64,000 nt of DNA, from positions 1 through 64,000 of the forward strand of contig NZ_AUSW01000015.1 in the NCBI RefSeq assembly GCF_000471625.1. The letters run 5' to 3'. The position numbers were made by a program, and so were the translations under genes. Below are positions 17,713-28,883 of this stretch, in pieces. Numbering within the stretch: the stretch's first letter is position 1; each line of letters starts with the position of its first letter. Origin of the DNA: Psychrobacter aquaticus CMS 56 (GTDB taxonomy: Bacteria; Pseudomonadota; Gammaproteobacteria; Pseudomonadales; Moraxellaceae). The notes below the pieces were generated by a model that saw nothing but the letters and a program-made list of their open reading frames with translations, was not told where the DNA came from and searched no databases.

Positions 17713-20400
17713 CTAGCCTACAACCACGATATTAACCAGTTTATTAGGGACGACGATTTCTTTTTTGATCTCGCCAGTAATGAACTTTGCCACACTCTCC
17801 ATCGTCCGAGCTTGTATTTTTAATTGCTCAGGATCACTGTTCGGTGCTACATCCATTTTGCCACGCATTTTACCATTGACCTGTACCACCATCGTAATAG
17901 TATCTTGTACCAGCGCGTTTTCATCAACGGCTGGGTAGTTCAAGGTCAATGTATCAAGGCCTAGCTGCTCAAGTAAATGCTCACCAACGTGCGGGGCATA
18001 TGCCGATAGCATAATGAGCAAGTTAACCAGTGCCTCGTGTTTTACTTGCAACGCTTGCTCGCCACTCTCGTTAAAGCCAGTTAGCTCATTGGCAAGCTCC
18101 ATGAGGCTCGATACTGGCGTGTTCAATGCCAAACGCTCACCCAAATCCTTATCAATTTTGGCAATGGTTTCATGCGTCTTGCGACGTAGGTTTTTCGCTT
18201 CTTTGCTCAAGTTTTTAGTATCAAACGAGCTATGATTTAGCATGTTTAACGGCATACCTGCACTTGCCAATGCTTGGACATGATCGCTGGCAATGCGCCA
18301 GACTTTTTTCACAAAGTTATAAGGGCCTTTTAAAGCATCATCTGACCACTCTAACGTTTGATCCGCAGGCGCAGTAAACAGCGTGTATAGACGAACTGTA
18401 TCAGCGCCGTATCTATCAATGGTTATCTGTGGATCAACGCCATTGTTTTTTGACTTGGACATTTTTTCGATTTTGCCAATCGTCACGGGCTGTCCATCCA
18501 GCTTTAAGAGGGCTTTGATTGGTTGTCCGCGCTCGTCATAATCAATATCGATGTCTTCTGCAAAATAATAGGTGGTACTGCCATCAGCATTGACGCGGTA
18601 AAAAGTACCAGCAAGTACCATACCTTGAGTCATCAGATTGGCAAAGGGTTCATCACCGGTTACTAAGTTCTCATCACGCATGAGCTTGTGGAAGAAGCGT
18701 GCATACAAGAGGTGCATAACAGCGTGTTCTACACCGCCAACATATTGATCGACAGGCAGCCATTTGTTGGCAGCCGATTTGTTGACCATGTTTTGTGCAT
18801 CATTTGGACTGGCAAAGCGTGCGTAGTACCAGCTCGATTCAACAAAAGTGTCAAAGGTATCGGTCTCACGCTCAGCAGGATTGCCACATTTCGGACACGT
18901 GGTGTTCACAAATTCTGGCAAGTTTTTGAGTGGGTTACCACGACCGTCAGGGACGACATCAGTCGGTAAGACGACTGGCAAGTCTTGCTCTTCGACAGGG
19001 ACTGTGCCGCAATGCTCGCAGTTAATCATTGGGATAGGACAGCCCCAATAACGCTGGCGTGATACACCCCAATCTCGCAAGCGATACTGAATTTTTTTCT
19101 TAGCCAGTTGCTTGGGTTCAAGTTTGGCCAGCATGGCTTCAAACGCTTGCGCAAAATCTAACCCGTCAAATTCACCTGAGTTTACTAAAACATTACGTTC
19201 GGTATAAGCGAGATTGGCCTGAGTATCATTCGCTTTGGCATCTGCTTCTATCTCATCAAAATACCCAGCAGGAATGTCGATAACTTGCTTAATCGGTAAG
19301 TTATATTTGATCGCAAATTCATAATCACGCTCATCATGAGCAGGAACCGCCATAACGGCGCCTGAGCCATAACTCATGAGTACATAGTTGGCAACCCAAA
19401 CAGGCACTTCTTCACCTGTGAGTGGATGAGTCACGGTGAGACCCGTGTCCATACCGATTTTTTCGGCTTTGGCCAAATCTGCTTCAGCGACCGAACCTTT
19501 TTTGCAAAGCGCACAGAATTGCGCAATCACTTCATCGTTCTCAGACGCGTACTGGGCGAGTGGATGCTCTGCTGCGACGGCGACATAAGTCACCCCCATC
19601 AAGGTATCAGGACGCGTGGTGAACACATCTAAAGTATTTTCTTGGCCAGCCAGCTCATAAGAAAAATGCACCTCCATACCTGCACTACGACCAATCCAGT
19701 TACGCTGCATGGTTAGCACTTCAGATGGCCAATGACCCTCTAACTGATCTAAATCATCGAGTAGCTCATCGGCATAATCAGTGATGTTGAAGTAATACAT
19801 AGGGATGTCACGTTTTTCGACTGGAGCACCACTACGCCAGCCTTTACCGTCGATGACTTGCTCATTGGCTAAGACCGTATTGTCGATCGGATCCCAGTTA
19901 ACCGTGGCAAGCTTTTTGTAAACCAAGCCTTTTTTGTATAACTGCAAAAACAACCACTGCTCCCACTGATAATACTCAGGACTACAGGTGGCAAATTCAC
20001 GTGACCAGTCGATTGACAAGCCTAGTAATTTAAGCTGTGCGCGCATGTTGTCAATGTTAGCAAACGTCCATGCAGCAGGCGGGGTTTGGTTGGCAATCGC
20101 GGCATTTTCTGCTGGCAAGCCAAAGCCATCCCAGCCCATTGGTTGCATGACCTCATAGCCTTTGAGGCGATAATAACGGCTCAATACATCAGAAATCGTA
20201 TAGTTACGAACGTGCCCCATGTGCAGCTTGCCACTTGGATAAGGGAACATCGACAGCATGTAACGACTTGGCTTGTCGCTTGGCTCATTACCCACTTCAT
20301 AGCGCTTGTCTGTTGCCCATTTGGCTTGCTGCGCGGCTTCTATCTCTTGTGGGTTATAATAATTGTTTTCTGATTGGTCTGCTGTCACGGCATTGCTCAT
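17713..20400 (-). CDS. leuS: Leucyl-tRNA synthetase
   Basis: 895 aa from ATG 20400; an in-frame ATG at 20457 would add 19 residues, and neither start has a good ribosome site. Class I signatures are clear: the HIGH-type motif HMGH in FPYPSGKLHMGHVRNY, and KMSKSKNNGVDP for the second. The editing CP1 domain (TTRPDTLMGVTYV) lies between them. The zinc-like cysteine cluster CPKCG is present. It charges tRNA-Leu in the cytoplasm and opens the leuS-lptE-holA group. Confidence 0.97.
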   Translation of the reverse strand: MSNAVTADQSENNYYNPQEIEAAQQAKWATDKRYEVGNEPSDKPSRYMLSMFPYPSGKLHMGHVRNYTISDVLSRYYRLKGYEVMQPMGWDGFGLPAENAAIANQTPPAAWTFANIDNMRAQLKLLGLSIDWSREFATCSPEYYQWEQWLFLQLYKKGLVYKKLATVNWDPIDNTVLANEQVIDGKGWRSGAPVEKRDIPMYYFNITDYADELLDDLDQLEGHWPSEVLTMQRNWIGRSAGMEVHFSYELAGQENTLDVFTTRPDTLMGVTYVAVAAEHPLAQYASENDEVIAQFCALCKKGSVAEADLAKAEKIGMDTGLTVTHPLTGEEVPVWVANYVLMSYGSGAVMAVPAHDERDYEFAIKYNLPIKQVIDIPAGYFDEIEADAKANDTQANLAYTERNVLVNSGEFDGLDFAQAFEAMLAKLEPKQLAKKKIQYRLRDWGVSRQRYWGCPIPMINCEHCGTVPVEEQDLPVVLPTDVVPDGRGNPLKNLPEFVNTTCPKCGNPAERETDTFDTFVESSWYYARFASPNDAQNMVNKSAANKWLPVDQYVGGVEHAVMHLLYARFFHKLMRDENLVTGDEPFANLMTQGMVLAGTFYRVNADGSTTYYFAEDIDIDYDERGQPIKALLKLDGQPVTIGKIEKMSKSKNNGVDPQITIDRYGADTVRLYTLFTAPADQTLEWSDDALKGPYNFVKKVWRIASDHVQALASAGMPLNMLNHSSFDTKNLSKEAKNLRRKTHETIAKIDKDLGERLALNTPVSSLMELANELTGFNESGEQALQVKHEALVNLLIMLSAYAPHVGEHLLEQLGLDTLTLNYPAVDENALVQDTITMVVQVNGKMRGKMDVAPNSDPEQLKIQARTMESVAKFITGEIKKEIVVPNKLVNIVVVG

Positions 20401-20621
20401 AGTCGGCTCGAAATTGGTTGATACAGATAAAAAATAGGTGGAATTTGACAATGCCATAGCATAGCGTAATTTGACAAAAATTGCGATGATATGATGACTT
20501 TGCTTATGAGGTTTACCACTTAGAAGTGGCTCATTAGAAGTGACGCAAAATTGATAAGCTGTTTCGTCTATTCAGACTTGGGTATAATCAAGCAGACAAT
20601 AATCGTTACCAAGGAGTTTCC

Positions 20622-20999
20622 ATGACCATCACTATTTACGGTATCAAATCTTGTAGCACGATGAAAAAAGCGTTTAACAAGTTGGACGAATTAGGTGTCA
20701 GCTATGAGTTTCATGACTATAAAAAACAAGGCATCGATAGACAAAGTGTACAGCGCTGGGTAGATGAACTGGGTATTGATAAAGTGCTCAACAAACGTGG
20801 AACAACATGGCGCAAGCTAGATGACAGCCAGAAGCTTGCAGCTGATGCCAGCGCGAATCATGCCATTAAGTTGCTGGTCGAAAATACCAGTATGATTAAA
20901 CGACCAATGGTAGAAGGTCAGCTTCTCGACAAGAACCAAGGTCAGACAATATTGCTTTGCGGGTTTGACGAAATTGAGTTTGAAAAAGTTTTTTCATAA
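20622..20999 (+). CDS. ArsC/Spx-like reductase (YffB family)
   Basis: 125 aa of thioredoxin-like fold with Cys11 in IKSCSTMKKA, the family active site, then the KRGTTWRKL and IKRPMVEG blocks. YffB-type members are glutathione- or thioredoxin-linked but do not reduce arsenate efficiently as far as known. It is divergent from leuS. AAGGAG precedes the start. Confidence 0.88.
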   Translation: MTITIYGIKSCSTMKKAFNKLDELGVSYEFHDYKKQGIDRQSVQRWVDELGIDKVLNKRGTTWRKLDDSQKLAADASANHAIKLLVENTSMIKRPMVEGQLLDKNQGQTILLCGFDEIEFEKVFS

Positions 21000-21090
21000 A
21001 AATGTTGTCAGCTTGGCGCATTATAAATTATGCTAACGTTTATAGAATAAAGTTTGCTAATTTAGTGTATTCAATAATGGAAATAAGACG

Positions 21091-21450
21091 ATGAAAAAAT
21101 TATTAATAATGGCTGCCTTCACATGCGCTCCTTTGATGGTTACAAGCGTTCAAGCGGCTGATACATCTACCAAAATCACTTTTGCAAAAGACAGTTATTG
21201 CGGCAGTTTTGCCGGTAATATCGAAAACGGAAAAGTATTTCGTCTATGGCTTACACCAGATCAAAATCTAGTCATTCGCAATGTGGGCGATGATCAAATA
21301 AACGTTGCTTATGTATCAGGGCCCAGTGGACGCCTAAATGGTGATCGCTATGACAATGAAACCTCTTATATCACTGAGCGTAAAGGTAATCACCGTATGA
21401 AAGTCTATGGCAATAGTAGCTATAGCTCGATAGAGTTTTGTGCTTATTAA
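21091..21450 (+). CDS. Small exported protein of unknown function
   Basis: 119 aa. A signal peptide is clear, with likely cleavage after VQA at residue 22. The mature part of about 97 residues has two cysteines (37 and 117) placed to form one disulfide near both ends, and a beta-rich pattern. I do not recognise the family. It is probably periplasmic or secreted. It is followed by the large hairpin at 21466-21513. Confidence 0.7.
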   Translation: MKKLLIMAAFTCAPLMVTSVQAADTSTKITFAKDSYCGSFAGNIENGKVFRLWLTPDQNLVIRNVGDDQINVAYVSGPSGRLNGDRYDNETSYITERKGNHRMKVYGNSSYSSIEFCAY

Positions 21451-21465
21451 ATCCTTTGAGAGACT

Positions 21466-21513
21466 CGTGATAAAGCCTGAGTTTAGATCAATCTAAACTC
21501 AGGCTTTATCACG
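21466..21513. terminator. Long perfect hairpin between convergent genes
   Basis: Arms of 23 bp are perfect complements (21466-21488 and 21491-21513) around a two-base loop. One arm encodes the last residues and stop of the reverse-strand membrane protein. There is no T run, so it may act as a transcript-end stabiliser or a Rho-linked end rather than a classical terminator. Confidence 0.7.
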
Positions 21514-21716
21514 CCTACAATAAACCACAGCACACTAAACGCCCAGATAATGAGAACATATAGGCGAATCTGTTCGGCATTCCAGTCTAGCGCAAACCAC
21601 TCAATGAGAAAAAAGGACTTCCAACCCTCGACCCATTTCGCGCCACCATAGCCAATAATCCACCAGCAATACAAACTTTCTAGTATAAAAAGCAGACACC
21701 ATAGCCACAATGCCAT
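21483..21716 (-). CDS. Small membrane protein of unknown function
   Basis: 77 aa, rich in Trp and Leu, with two likely membrane helices (about 1-22 and 48-70). GGAG stands seven bases before its start, and it follows argB after 14 bases, so it is probably the last gene of the dut-algC-argB group. No family recognised. Confidence 0.65.
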   Translation of the reverse strand: MALWLWCLLFILESLYCWWIIGYGGAKWVEGWKSFFLIEWFALDWNAEQIRLYVLIIWAFSVLWFIVGVIKPEFRLI

Positions 21717-21730
21717 TTTTTACTCCTACG

Positions 21731-22651
<921 letters not shown>

Positions 22652-22735
22652 CTAAGGTATGGTTTAGAGGGTTTTGTTTTTGTATATGATAATTTTTGCA
22701 GCATGATTCATAAACAATCGATTGTCAGGATAGGC

Positions 22736-24499
22736 TTATTCGGCAGGCATAGTAGCGATTTGTCTTGCCAATTGTTTATCAAAGGGGTGACATAGAGCTG
22801 CAAATTTTGCTTGGATCTCTTTGAGATCCTCTAAAGTGTCACCAGCAAAACGGGCAGTCAGTTTGTGGCTAGTGTTTGATTGACGCAGTACCCCAAAACC
22901 GTGTGCAAAATCTAAACGTACCCCATCGATACAGCTCAGCTTGGTTCCTACTGGTAGTAAATCTCTGGCTTGTTTGAGTGTTATGCGTTGTCTGTTTGCT
23001 GAACAACGACAGAACGATGGCAAATCAGTATGTATCAAGTAATCGTCAGCGTCCTCTTCTACAGTCATATCCACAAGTTTGCGTAAATACTGACAAAGTC
23101 TGCTCAGCTGCTCGACGAATGAGCAGTCACTTTCAGGGATTGTTGGCATTGGTAGATAATGGTCAGCGGTATTAACCATGGCTGGTAAGCATTGTGTAAT
23201 ATCAGTGAGAGATCTTTTGCCATTGCCATTGATATCGTCAGCAGCGGCTAACCAGTGCAATAGGCGTAATGCTGCATACATTGCATCATCATAAATAATA
23301 AAGCGCTGATCATTAAATATGAAATGCCCTGACAACTCACCGGCAAAGAGAATCTGACTGTCAGCATGCTGCATCTGTTGACGCATAAAGCTGCTACCCG
23401 TTTTACTTATCACGGGGACGGTGCCAAGCTCAGACAGCAGTTTTGGCAGATGGTGGGAGCACTTAATATCAAAGAGGATTTGCGACGTCAACGATGCATC
23501 AGTTAAGGGTGTAGGACGTTCAGCCAGCGCCACTTGTGCCAATAAGTACAGTAAATGATCGGCAATGACCACGCTACCGCTATTGTCAACGACCATCAAG
23601 CGATCGCCGTCACCATCAAAGGCAATACCTATGTCTGCCTGATGATGAAGAACACTTTGCTGTAACTGTTTAAGGCGATAAGGTTCAGTTGGATCAGGAT
23701 TGCCAAAGGGTAAATTGCCATCTGCTGTGTCATTGAGCATGATGATTTGCCTGCAAAAACGATCAAATAAACGCTCGGCGATATTGCTAGTGGCACCGTG
23801 TAGACAATCAATCACCACGACCAAATCAAGTTTGTCAGAAGATGAAGTATTATTTGAATTCTGTTTACAGGACGGATAAATTTGCCAAAACACTTGCGCG
23901 ATAGCATCGATATAGACCTCGATGACTTGCTCACCCGATAGGTCGTTTTGATTGGTCGGCATAGGAATATCAAGTGTGTTTAAAAGCGTGTTTTGAGCGT
24001 TGCGTTGGTTTTGTGAATAATTATCGGTCAGTTGCTGATACAGTAATTGAATCTCGCGGCTACTAGGAGATTTATGATTGACTAACCATTTAATACCTAA
24101 AATATCTTTAGCAGAATGACTGGCTGTTACAACGATGCCATGACCTTGATATTGCTCTGTCCAAAAAGCCATCATTGGGGTAGTAATTAACCCCAACTGG
24201 ATAACTTGTAAACCATGTTGAGTCAGTATATTTGCTAGTGTCTGAGCAATGGTGTCACTCCCAAAGCGCATATCATAACCAATCACGACGATGTTTTTGT
24301 CCGTGTTTTTTGGATTGCTGTCATTTTGCGTGGTTGCGCTGTTTTTTACATCACTATCTTCAAGGTGGTGATTGGCCGCGCGATAAAGGTGAGCAAAAGC
24401 ATTGCCCACAGCATATACAAAATCGGTAGTAAAATGCTGGCGCGACCCGCGAATATCATAAGCACGAAATAAGCATTGCTGCGCAGCAAAAGACGGCAT
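22736..24499 (-). CDS. algC: Phosphomannomutase/phosphoglucomutase
   Basis: 587 aa, longer than the usual 460. The phosphoserine loop is TASHSAKD with Ser127, the metal loop is DGDGDR, and the sugar-binding loop is GELSGH. AlgC-type enzymes interconvert hexose 6- and 1-phosphates for lipopolysaccharide, exopolysaccharide and rhamnolipid sugars. The loop TASHSA replaces the usual TASHNP. A variable Asn/Asp-rich insertion lies at about 45-68. AAGGAG precedes the start. Confidence 0.88.
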   Translation of the reverse strand: MPSFAAQQCLFRAYDIRGSRQHFTTDFVYAVGNAFAHLYRAANHHLEDSDVKNSATTQNDSNPKNTDKNIVVIGYDMRFGSDTIAQTLANILTQHGLQVIQLGLITTPMMAFWTEQYQGHGIVVTASHSAKDILGIKWLVNHKSPSSREIQLLYQQLTDNYSQNQRNAQNTLLNTLDIPMPTNQNDLSGEQVIEVYIDAIAQVFWQIYPSCKQNSNNTSSSDKLDLVVVIDCLHGATSNIAERLFDRFCRQIIMLNDTADGNLPFGNPDPTEPYRLKQLQQSVLHHQADIGIAFDGDGDRLMVVDNSGSVVIADHLLYLLAQVALAERPTPLTDASLTSQILFDIKCSHHLPKLLSELGTVPVISKTGSSFMRQQMQHADSQILFAGELSGHFIFNDQRFIIYDDAMYAALRLLHWLAAADDINGNGKRSLTDITQCLPAMVNTADHYLPMPTIPESDCSFVEQLSRLCQYLRKLVDMTVEEDADDYLIHTDLPSFCRCSANRQRITLKQARDLLPVGTKLSCIDGVRLDFAHGFGVLRQSNTSHKLTARFAGDTLEDLKEIQAKFAALCHPFDKQLARQIATMPAE

Positions 24500-24622
24500 C
24501 GCTTATTCTCCTTACTCTTGTGATTATGTTATGAAGTTTATTGTGAATGAAGTTATCGTGGTTAGGACATGTCTTCAATTCAATTGATGTCCTTTTGATC
24601 GATAGTCCTCAAAAAACAGTAC

Positions 24623-25087
24623 CTATTGACGACCAGAATGACCAAAACCGCCTGCACCGCGCACGCTCTCATCACTAAATTCTGAGACAACTTCAAATTC
24701 AGGACGAGCAACAGGAACCACAATATACTGAGCCATACGCTCTGCTGGATTGAGGACAAAGTCTTCCTCACTGCGATTCCAAATACTGACCATCAGCTCC
24801 CCTTGGTAATCGGCATCAATCAGCCCAACCAAATTGCCCAAAACGATACCATGCTTATGTCCAAGACCTGAACGCGGCAAAATCATACCAGCATAATTCG
24901 GATCTTGAATATAAACGGCAAGACCTGTCCCTATTAAGTGTGTTGTACCCGCTTTAATCGTCAAAGGCACATCGATGCAAGCGCGCAGATCAATGCCTGC
25001 GCTACCATCAGTGGCGCGAGTAGGGAGAGAAAAGGCTTTATCTTCGATGATTTTAGGGTTCAAAACTTTGACTTGTACAGCTTGCAT
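24623..25087 (-). CDS. dut: dUTP pyrophosphatase
   Basis: 154 aa with all five dUTPase motifs: [34 protein letters not shown], the [10 protein letters not shown] strand and the C-terminal GFGHSG-like arm ([11 protein letters not shown]). It hydrolyses dUTP to dUMP, which keeps uracil out of DNA and feeds dTMP synthesis. A trimer is expected. It lies upstream of algC, as in Pseudomonas. Confidence 0.96.
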   Translation of the reverse strand: MQAVQVKVLNPKIIEDKAFSLPTRATDGSAGIDLRACIDVPLTIKAGTTHLIGTGLAVYIQDPNYAGMILPRSGLGHKHGIVLGNLVGLIDADYQGELMVSIWNRSEEDFVLNPAERMAQYIVVPVARPEFEVVSEFSDESVRGAGGFGHSGRQ

Positions 25088-25201
25088 AACGCACTCACTT
25101 AAAAATTTGATGATCTGATAAATAGAACGAATATGAATATAGGTTTTTAGACGCTCATGATAATAAGGTTGTTAAGGTAAAAGCAAACAATGGACTGTAG
25201 A

Positions 25202-26599
25202 TTAAAGTATCAAGATACTGGCTAAGCCCAAAAACGACATAAAGCCGACAATGTCAGTCACCGTGGTGAGAATGACCGAGGCCGATAGGGCAGGATCAAT
25301 GTCCATGCGTTTAAGCATCAAAGGAATACTAATGCCGGAAACATTGGCAGCGGTCATATTAATGGCAATGGCAAAGCCAATCACGGTGCTAATTTTAATG
25401 TCATGAAACCACAATTGGGCAATAAATGCCATTATTATCGCCCATATGATACCGTTTATCGCGCCGACCCACAGCTCTTTATTGAGTAGCCATAAACGGT
25501 TAGAGCCACCGATTTGCCCCATGGCCATACCGCGAATCACAACAGTGAGTGTCTGTGAGCCTGCAATACCGCCCATGCTTGCGACTACTGGCATGAGAAC
25601 GGCTAGTGCCACCACTTTTGCTAGTACGGCCTCAAACTGACCAATTACTGCTGCTGCCAATAGTGCGGTACATAAATTGATACCCAACCAAACGCTACGA
25701 CTTTTGGCACTGGTCAAAATAGGCGCAAACAGCTCTTCGTCCTGACTGACACCCGCAAGGTTTTTCATCGTGCTATCGACATCATCTTGGATAATCTCCA
25801 TGATGTCTTCGCCATTTAACTGACCAACCAGCTCGCCATGACTGTTAATGACAGGTGCGAAGCGAATGTCTTCTGAACGAAAAATCGCGGCGGCATCTTG
25901 AATGTCTAAACGATCATTGATGGTGATGGCCGTATCGATCAGCTCGGAAACCAAGGTGCTTTGGTCATGTTTAATTAAGTCAACCAGACTCAATAACCCG
26001 AGTAACTGCTGACTTTGATCGACCACCAACAGCTCTTGGCTTTCATCATCGAGCAACTCGTCATTTTCTCGCAGCCAATTTTGTACTTCTGCCAGACTAA
26101 TATCTTCTCTAACCTGAATGAGGTCAGGATCCATATAGCTACCGACTTCCCAATCTTCATAGGTGTCGAGTTTATTGACCTGAACACGAGTCTCTTCATC
26201 TAGGGTCGCCATGACAGAGGTACGTACGCTCTCAGTCACGGTATCTAAAATCTCAGAGATGTCTTGGGCATCGAGATCTTGGGTGAATAAAGATATTTCC
26301 TTTGAGGAGATATTCTCCATCAATGGCTGGCGCGTATCAAATTCTAGCTCAGCGAGTACTTCGCCTTTGATATTCTCAGGGACTTGCGCCCAAATCAAAA
26401 GGCGGTTTTGGGTAGGAAAAGACTCCAGTAAGTTCGCAATCTCATATTCCGACTGTTTTTCTAAAAACTCAGTAATGGCCTCATACGCCTTATCGGCAAC
26501 CAAACCTTGCAAGTACAGTAGTTTATATTCGGCACTATATTCTGCCGGATTATAGTCTCCTGGTAGCGTAGAGGGGCGTTCCTGATCAGGCGTAGGCAT
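25202..26599 (-). CDS. mgtE: MgtE-type magnesium transporter
   Basis: 465 aa. The N-terminal Mg-sensing helical domain (to about 150) is followed by two CBS domains (about 150-270), and five membrane helices make up the rest (GINLCTALLAAAVIG onward). MASMGGIAGSQT and the NMTAANVSGISIP helix match the family. The channel opens when cytoplasmic magnesium is low. It also transports other divalent ions. It probably stands as a single gene. Confidence 0.93.
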   Translation of the reverse strand: MPTPDQERPSTLPGDYNPAEYSAEYKLLYLQGLVADKAYEAITEFLEKQSEYEIANLLESFPTQNRLLIWAQVPENIKGEVLAELEFDTRQPLMENISSKEISLFTQDLDAQDISEILDTVTESVRTSVMATLDEETRVQVNKLDTYEDWEVGSYMDPDLIQVREDISLAEVQNWLRENDELLDDESQELLVVDQSQQLLGLLSLVDLIKHDQSTLVSELIDTAITINDRLDIQDAAAIFRSEDIRFAPVINSHGELVGQLNGEDIMEIIQDDVDSTMKNLAGVSQDEELFAPILTSAKSRSVWLGINLCTALLAAAVIGQFEAVLAKVVALAVLMPVVASMGGIAGSQTLTVVIRGMAMGQIGGSNRLWLLNKELWVGAINGIIWAIIMAFIAQLWFHDIKISTVIGFAIAINMTAANVSGISIPLMLKRMDIDPALSASVILTTVTDIVGFMSFLGLASILIL

Positions 26600-26710
26600 A
26601 AGGGTTCCAAAGTTTTCAAAAATATAAATAATAGCAAATGGTGAAACGCTGGGTTATCGCCTGCTTAGTTATAATCAATCCTAAATAAAGTGGATACACG
26701 ACATCATGAC

Positions 26711-26786
26711 GCAGGGCTGCTACAAATTTTTCTTGCTTGCTGTGCCTGCGCAGCTCGATGCTGCAAAAAATTCGTAGTAGTCCTGC
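26711..26786. repeat. Dispersed palindromic repeat, copy A
   Basis: Imperfect palindrome of about 76 bases; the flanks GCAGGGCTGCTAC and GTAGTAGTCCTGC pair. The central block CTTGCTTGCTGTGCC is shared with copies at 48564-48637 (reverse) and 52838-52889. It lies between mgtE and rep. Confidence 0.75.
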
Positions 26787-26849
26787 CGTATCCTTTTTAT
26801 ATTGACCTGACTATGGTTCTATTTGGCATCATTACTACTCGTACTGACG

Positions 26850-28883
26850 TTAGCGCTTACCTAGCAGCGCTCTAATATTGGCCAAATATTCATCAGCGAC
26901 CGCTTCAGGGTCTTTGCTGGCTTTTTTCTTTTTCGCCTTGGCAGGCCAGTCGATATGATCTTCTGGTAGCTCGTCCAAAAACCGTGATTCTGAGGTGACA
27001 CGCATTTGACCGCCCGCACGGCGCTGAGTCGCCAGTGTCAATGTCAGCTCACGGCGCGCACGGGTGATACCTACATACATCAAACGGCGCTCTTCTTCGA
27101 CCGTTTCGCTCAAGATAGAGTTGCGGTGCGGTAGCATCTCCTCCTCTAATCCCATGATATAAACGTAATCAAACTCCAAGCCTTTTGCCGCATGCAGCGT
27201 CATCAGATTGACTTTATTGGTATTTTCTTCTTCTTGCTGCTGCTCCAGCATATCAAGCAAGACCAGCTTACGAATGATGGTATCAATCGTTCGGTCTTCG
27301 TCTTCTTCCGCGCGATTGATCAAAGATTGAATACTGGTATAGAGCATGTCAATATTATCGATACGGTTTTTTTCTTGTTGCGGGGTTTTGGAGTCACTAC
27401 GGACAAAGTCAATGTAGCCTGTCTCATCAATCATCTGCCGCACGATAGGCACAGGGTCAGGATGTTGATCCAACTCGCGCGTATAATGCTCAATAAATTC
27501 ACCAAACTCTTTTATCGTGCCATAAGCCTTGGAAGGTAGTACATGAGTTAAACCCGCATGAGTACAAGAAGCCAATAGCGATATGCTATGTTCTTGTGCA
27601 AACAAACCAAGTTTCTCTAATGTGGCCGGACCCATACCACGCTTGGGCGTATTGATGATACGCAAAAACGCGCTGTCATCTTCGGGGTTCAAAATCAGAC
27701 GCAGATAGCCCATGATGTCTTTGATTTCACTACGCGCAAAAAATGACTGCCCGCCAGATAACTTATAAGGCACTTGCAATTGACGCAATTGCGCCTCTAA
27801 CATACGCGCCTGAAAGTTACTGCGATAAAGGACAGCATATTGCTCCCACTCATTGCCAAAACGCAGTTTATGAGTGACGATTTCTTTGGCGACGCGCTCA
27901 GACTCATCGTCATCATTGTGGCAATTAATAATACGAATTTTTTCGCCTTGACCTTTGTCTGACCAGAGTTTTTTCTCAAATAAATGCTCGTTATTGGTAA
28001 TAACAGCGTTGGCAGAGGTCAAAATACGCGTGGTCGAGCGATAGTTTTGCTCAAGCATGACGATTTTTAGTTTAGGGAAATCTTCTTTGAGCAGCGCCAT
28101 GTTTTCAGGCTTTGCCCCGCGCCACGCATAGATAGATTGGTCATCGTCACCAACGACGGTAAAGCGTCCTTGTGGCCCGACCAGATATTTAATCATTTCA
28201 TACTGGGCGGTGTTGGTATCTTGATACTCATCGACGAGCAAATAACGAATACGATTTTGCCATTTGTCCCGAAGTTCTCTATTTTCACGCAGTATTTTGG
28301 TGGGTAATACAATCAAGTCGTCAAAATCGACCGCATTATAAGCCCGTAGGTTACGCTCGTATAGTGCATAAAGGGTGGCAAAAATCATATCTTCGGGATC
28401 GTCTAACGTTTCCATCGCCTTGTCAGGATCGATCAAGTCGTTTTTCCAGTCAGAAATCATTTTTATCGCTTTACCGACCAGCTCACGACTTTCGGCGCCG
28501 CTTAAGTTGTCGCGCATCATCAACTCCATCAGCAAGCGTTTACTGTCATCGCTGTCCATGATGGAGAAATTGCCTTTAAGCGGGGTATGAAGCAGCTCGT
28601 AACGCAAAAACTGTAAGCCAAATTGGTGAAAGGTGGAGACCGTTAACCCGCGCATTTTTTCGCTTGGCAACAGTTTACTGACACGGGCTTTCATTTCGCG
28701 CGCGGCTTTATTGGTAAAGGTCACCGCTGTGATGCGCTCCGCTGGCATGTTGCATTCTTCGATAAGATAAGCAATCTTGCGCGTAATCACTGAGGTCTTA
28801 CCGGAGCCTGCACCTGCTAGCACAAGTAATGGACCAGATACGTAGAGCATGGCCTCGGTTTGTTTGGGATTCAGTTGACTCAT
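26850..28883 (-). CDS. rep: ATP-dependent DNA helicase Rep
   Basis: 677 aa, the same size as E. coli Rep. Superfamily 1 motifs are all present: I GAGSGKT, Ia TFTNKAAREM, II LVDEYQDTN, III GDDDQSIYAWRGA, IV LEQNYRST, V LMTLHAAKGLEFDYV and VI YVGITRARRELTL. It unwinds DNA 3' to 5' and clears proteins ahead of stalled forks. UvrD is the nearest alternative, but the N-terminus (LNPKQTEAMLYVSGPLLVLAGAGSGKT) fits Rep better. The C-terminus is basic, KAKKKKASK. Confidence 0.93.
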   Translation of the reverse strand: MSQLNPKQTEAMLYVSGPLLVLAGAGSGKTSVITRKIAYLIEECNMPAERITAVTFTNKAAREMKARVSKLLPSEKMRGLTVSTFHQFGLQFLRYELLHTPLKGNFSIMDSDDSKRLLMELMMRDNLSGAESRELVGKAIKMISDWKNDLIDPDKAMETLDDPEDMIFATLYALYERNLRAYNAVDFDDLIVLPTKILRENRELRDKWQNRIRYLLVDEYQDTNTAQYEMIKYLVGPQGRFTVVGDDDQSIYAWRGAKPENMALLKEDFPKLKIVMLEQNYRSTTRILTSANAVITNNEHLFEKKLWSDKGQGEKIRIINCHNDDDESERVAKEIVTHKLRFGNEWEQYAVLYRSNFQARMLEAQLRQLQVPYKLSGGQSFFARSEIKDIMGYLRLILNPEDDSAFLRIINTPKRGMGPATLEKLGLFAQEHSISLLASCTHAGLTHVLPSKAYGTIKEFGEFIEHYTRELDQHPDPVPIVRQMIDETGYIDFVRSDSKTPQQEKNRIDNIDMLYTSIQSLINRAEEDEDRTIDTIIRKLVLLDMLEQQQEEENTNKVNLMTLHAAKGLEFDYVYIMGLEEEMLPHRNSILSETVEEERRLMYVGITRARRELTLTLATQRRAGGQMRVTSESRFLDELPEDHIDWPAKAKKKKASKDPEAVADEYLANIRALLGKR

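Noticed and set aside
26690-26875. 61-aa forward ORF next to rep
   Set aside because: It runs across the palindromic repeat, has a Cys-rich random look and overlaps the rep end.
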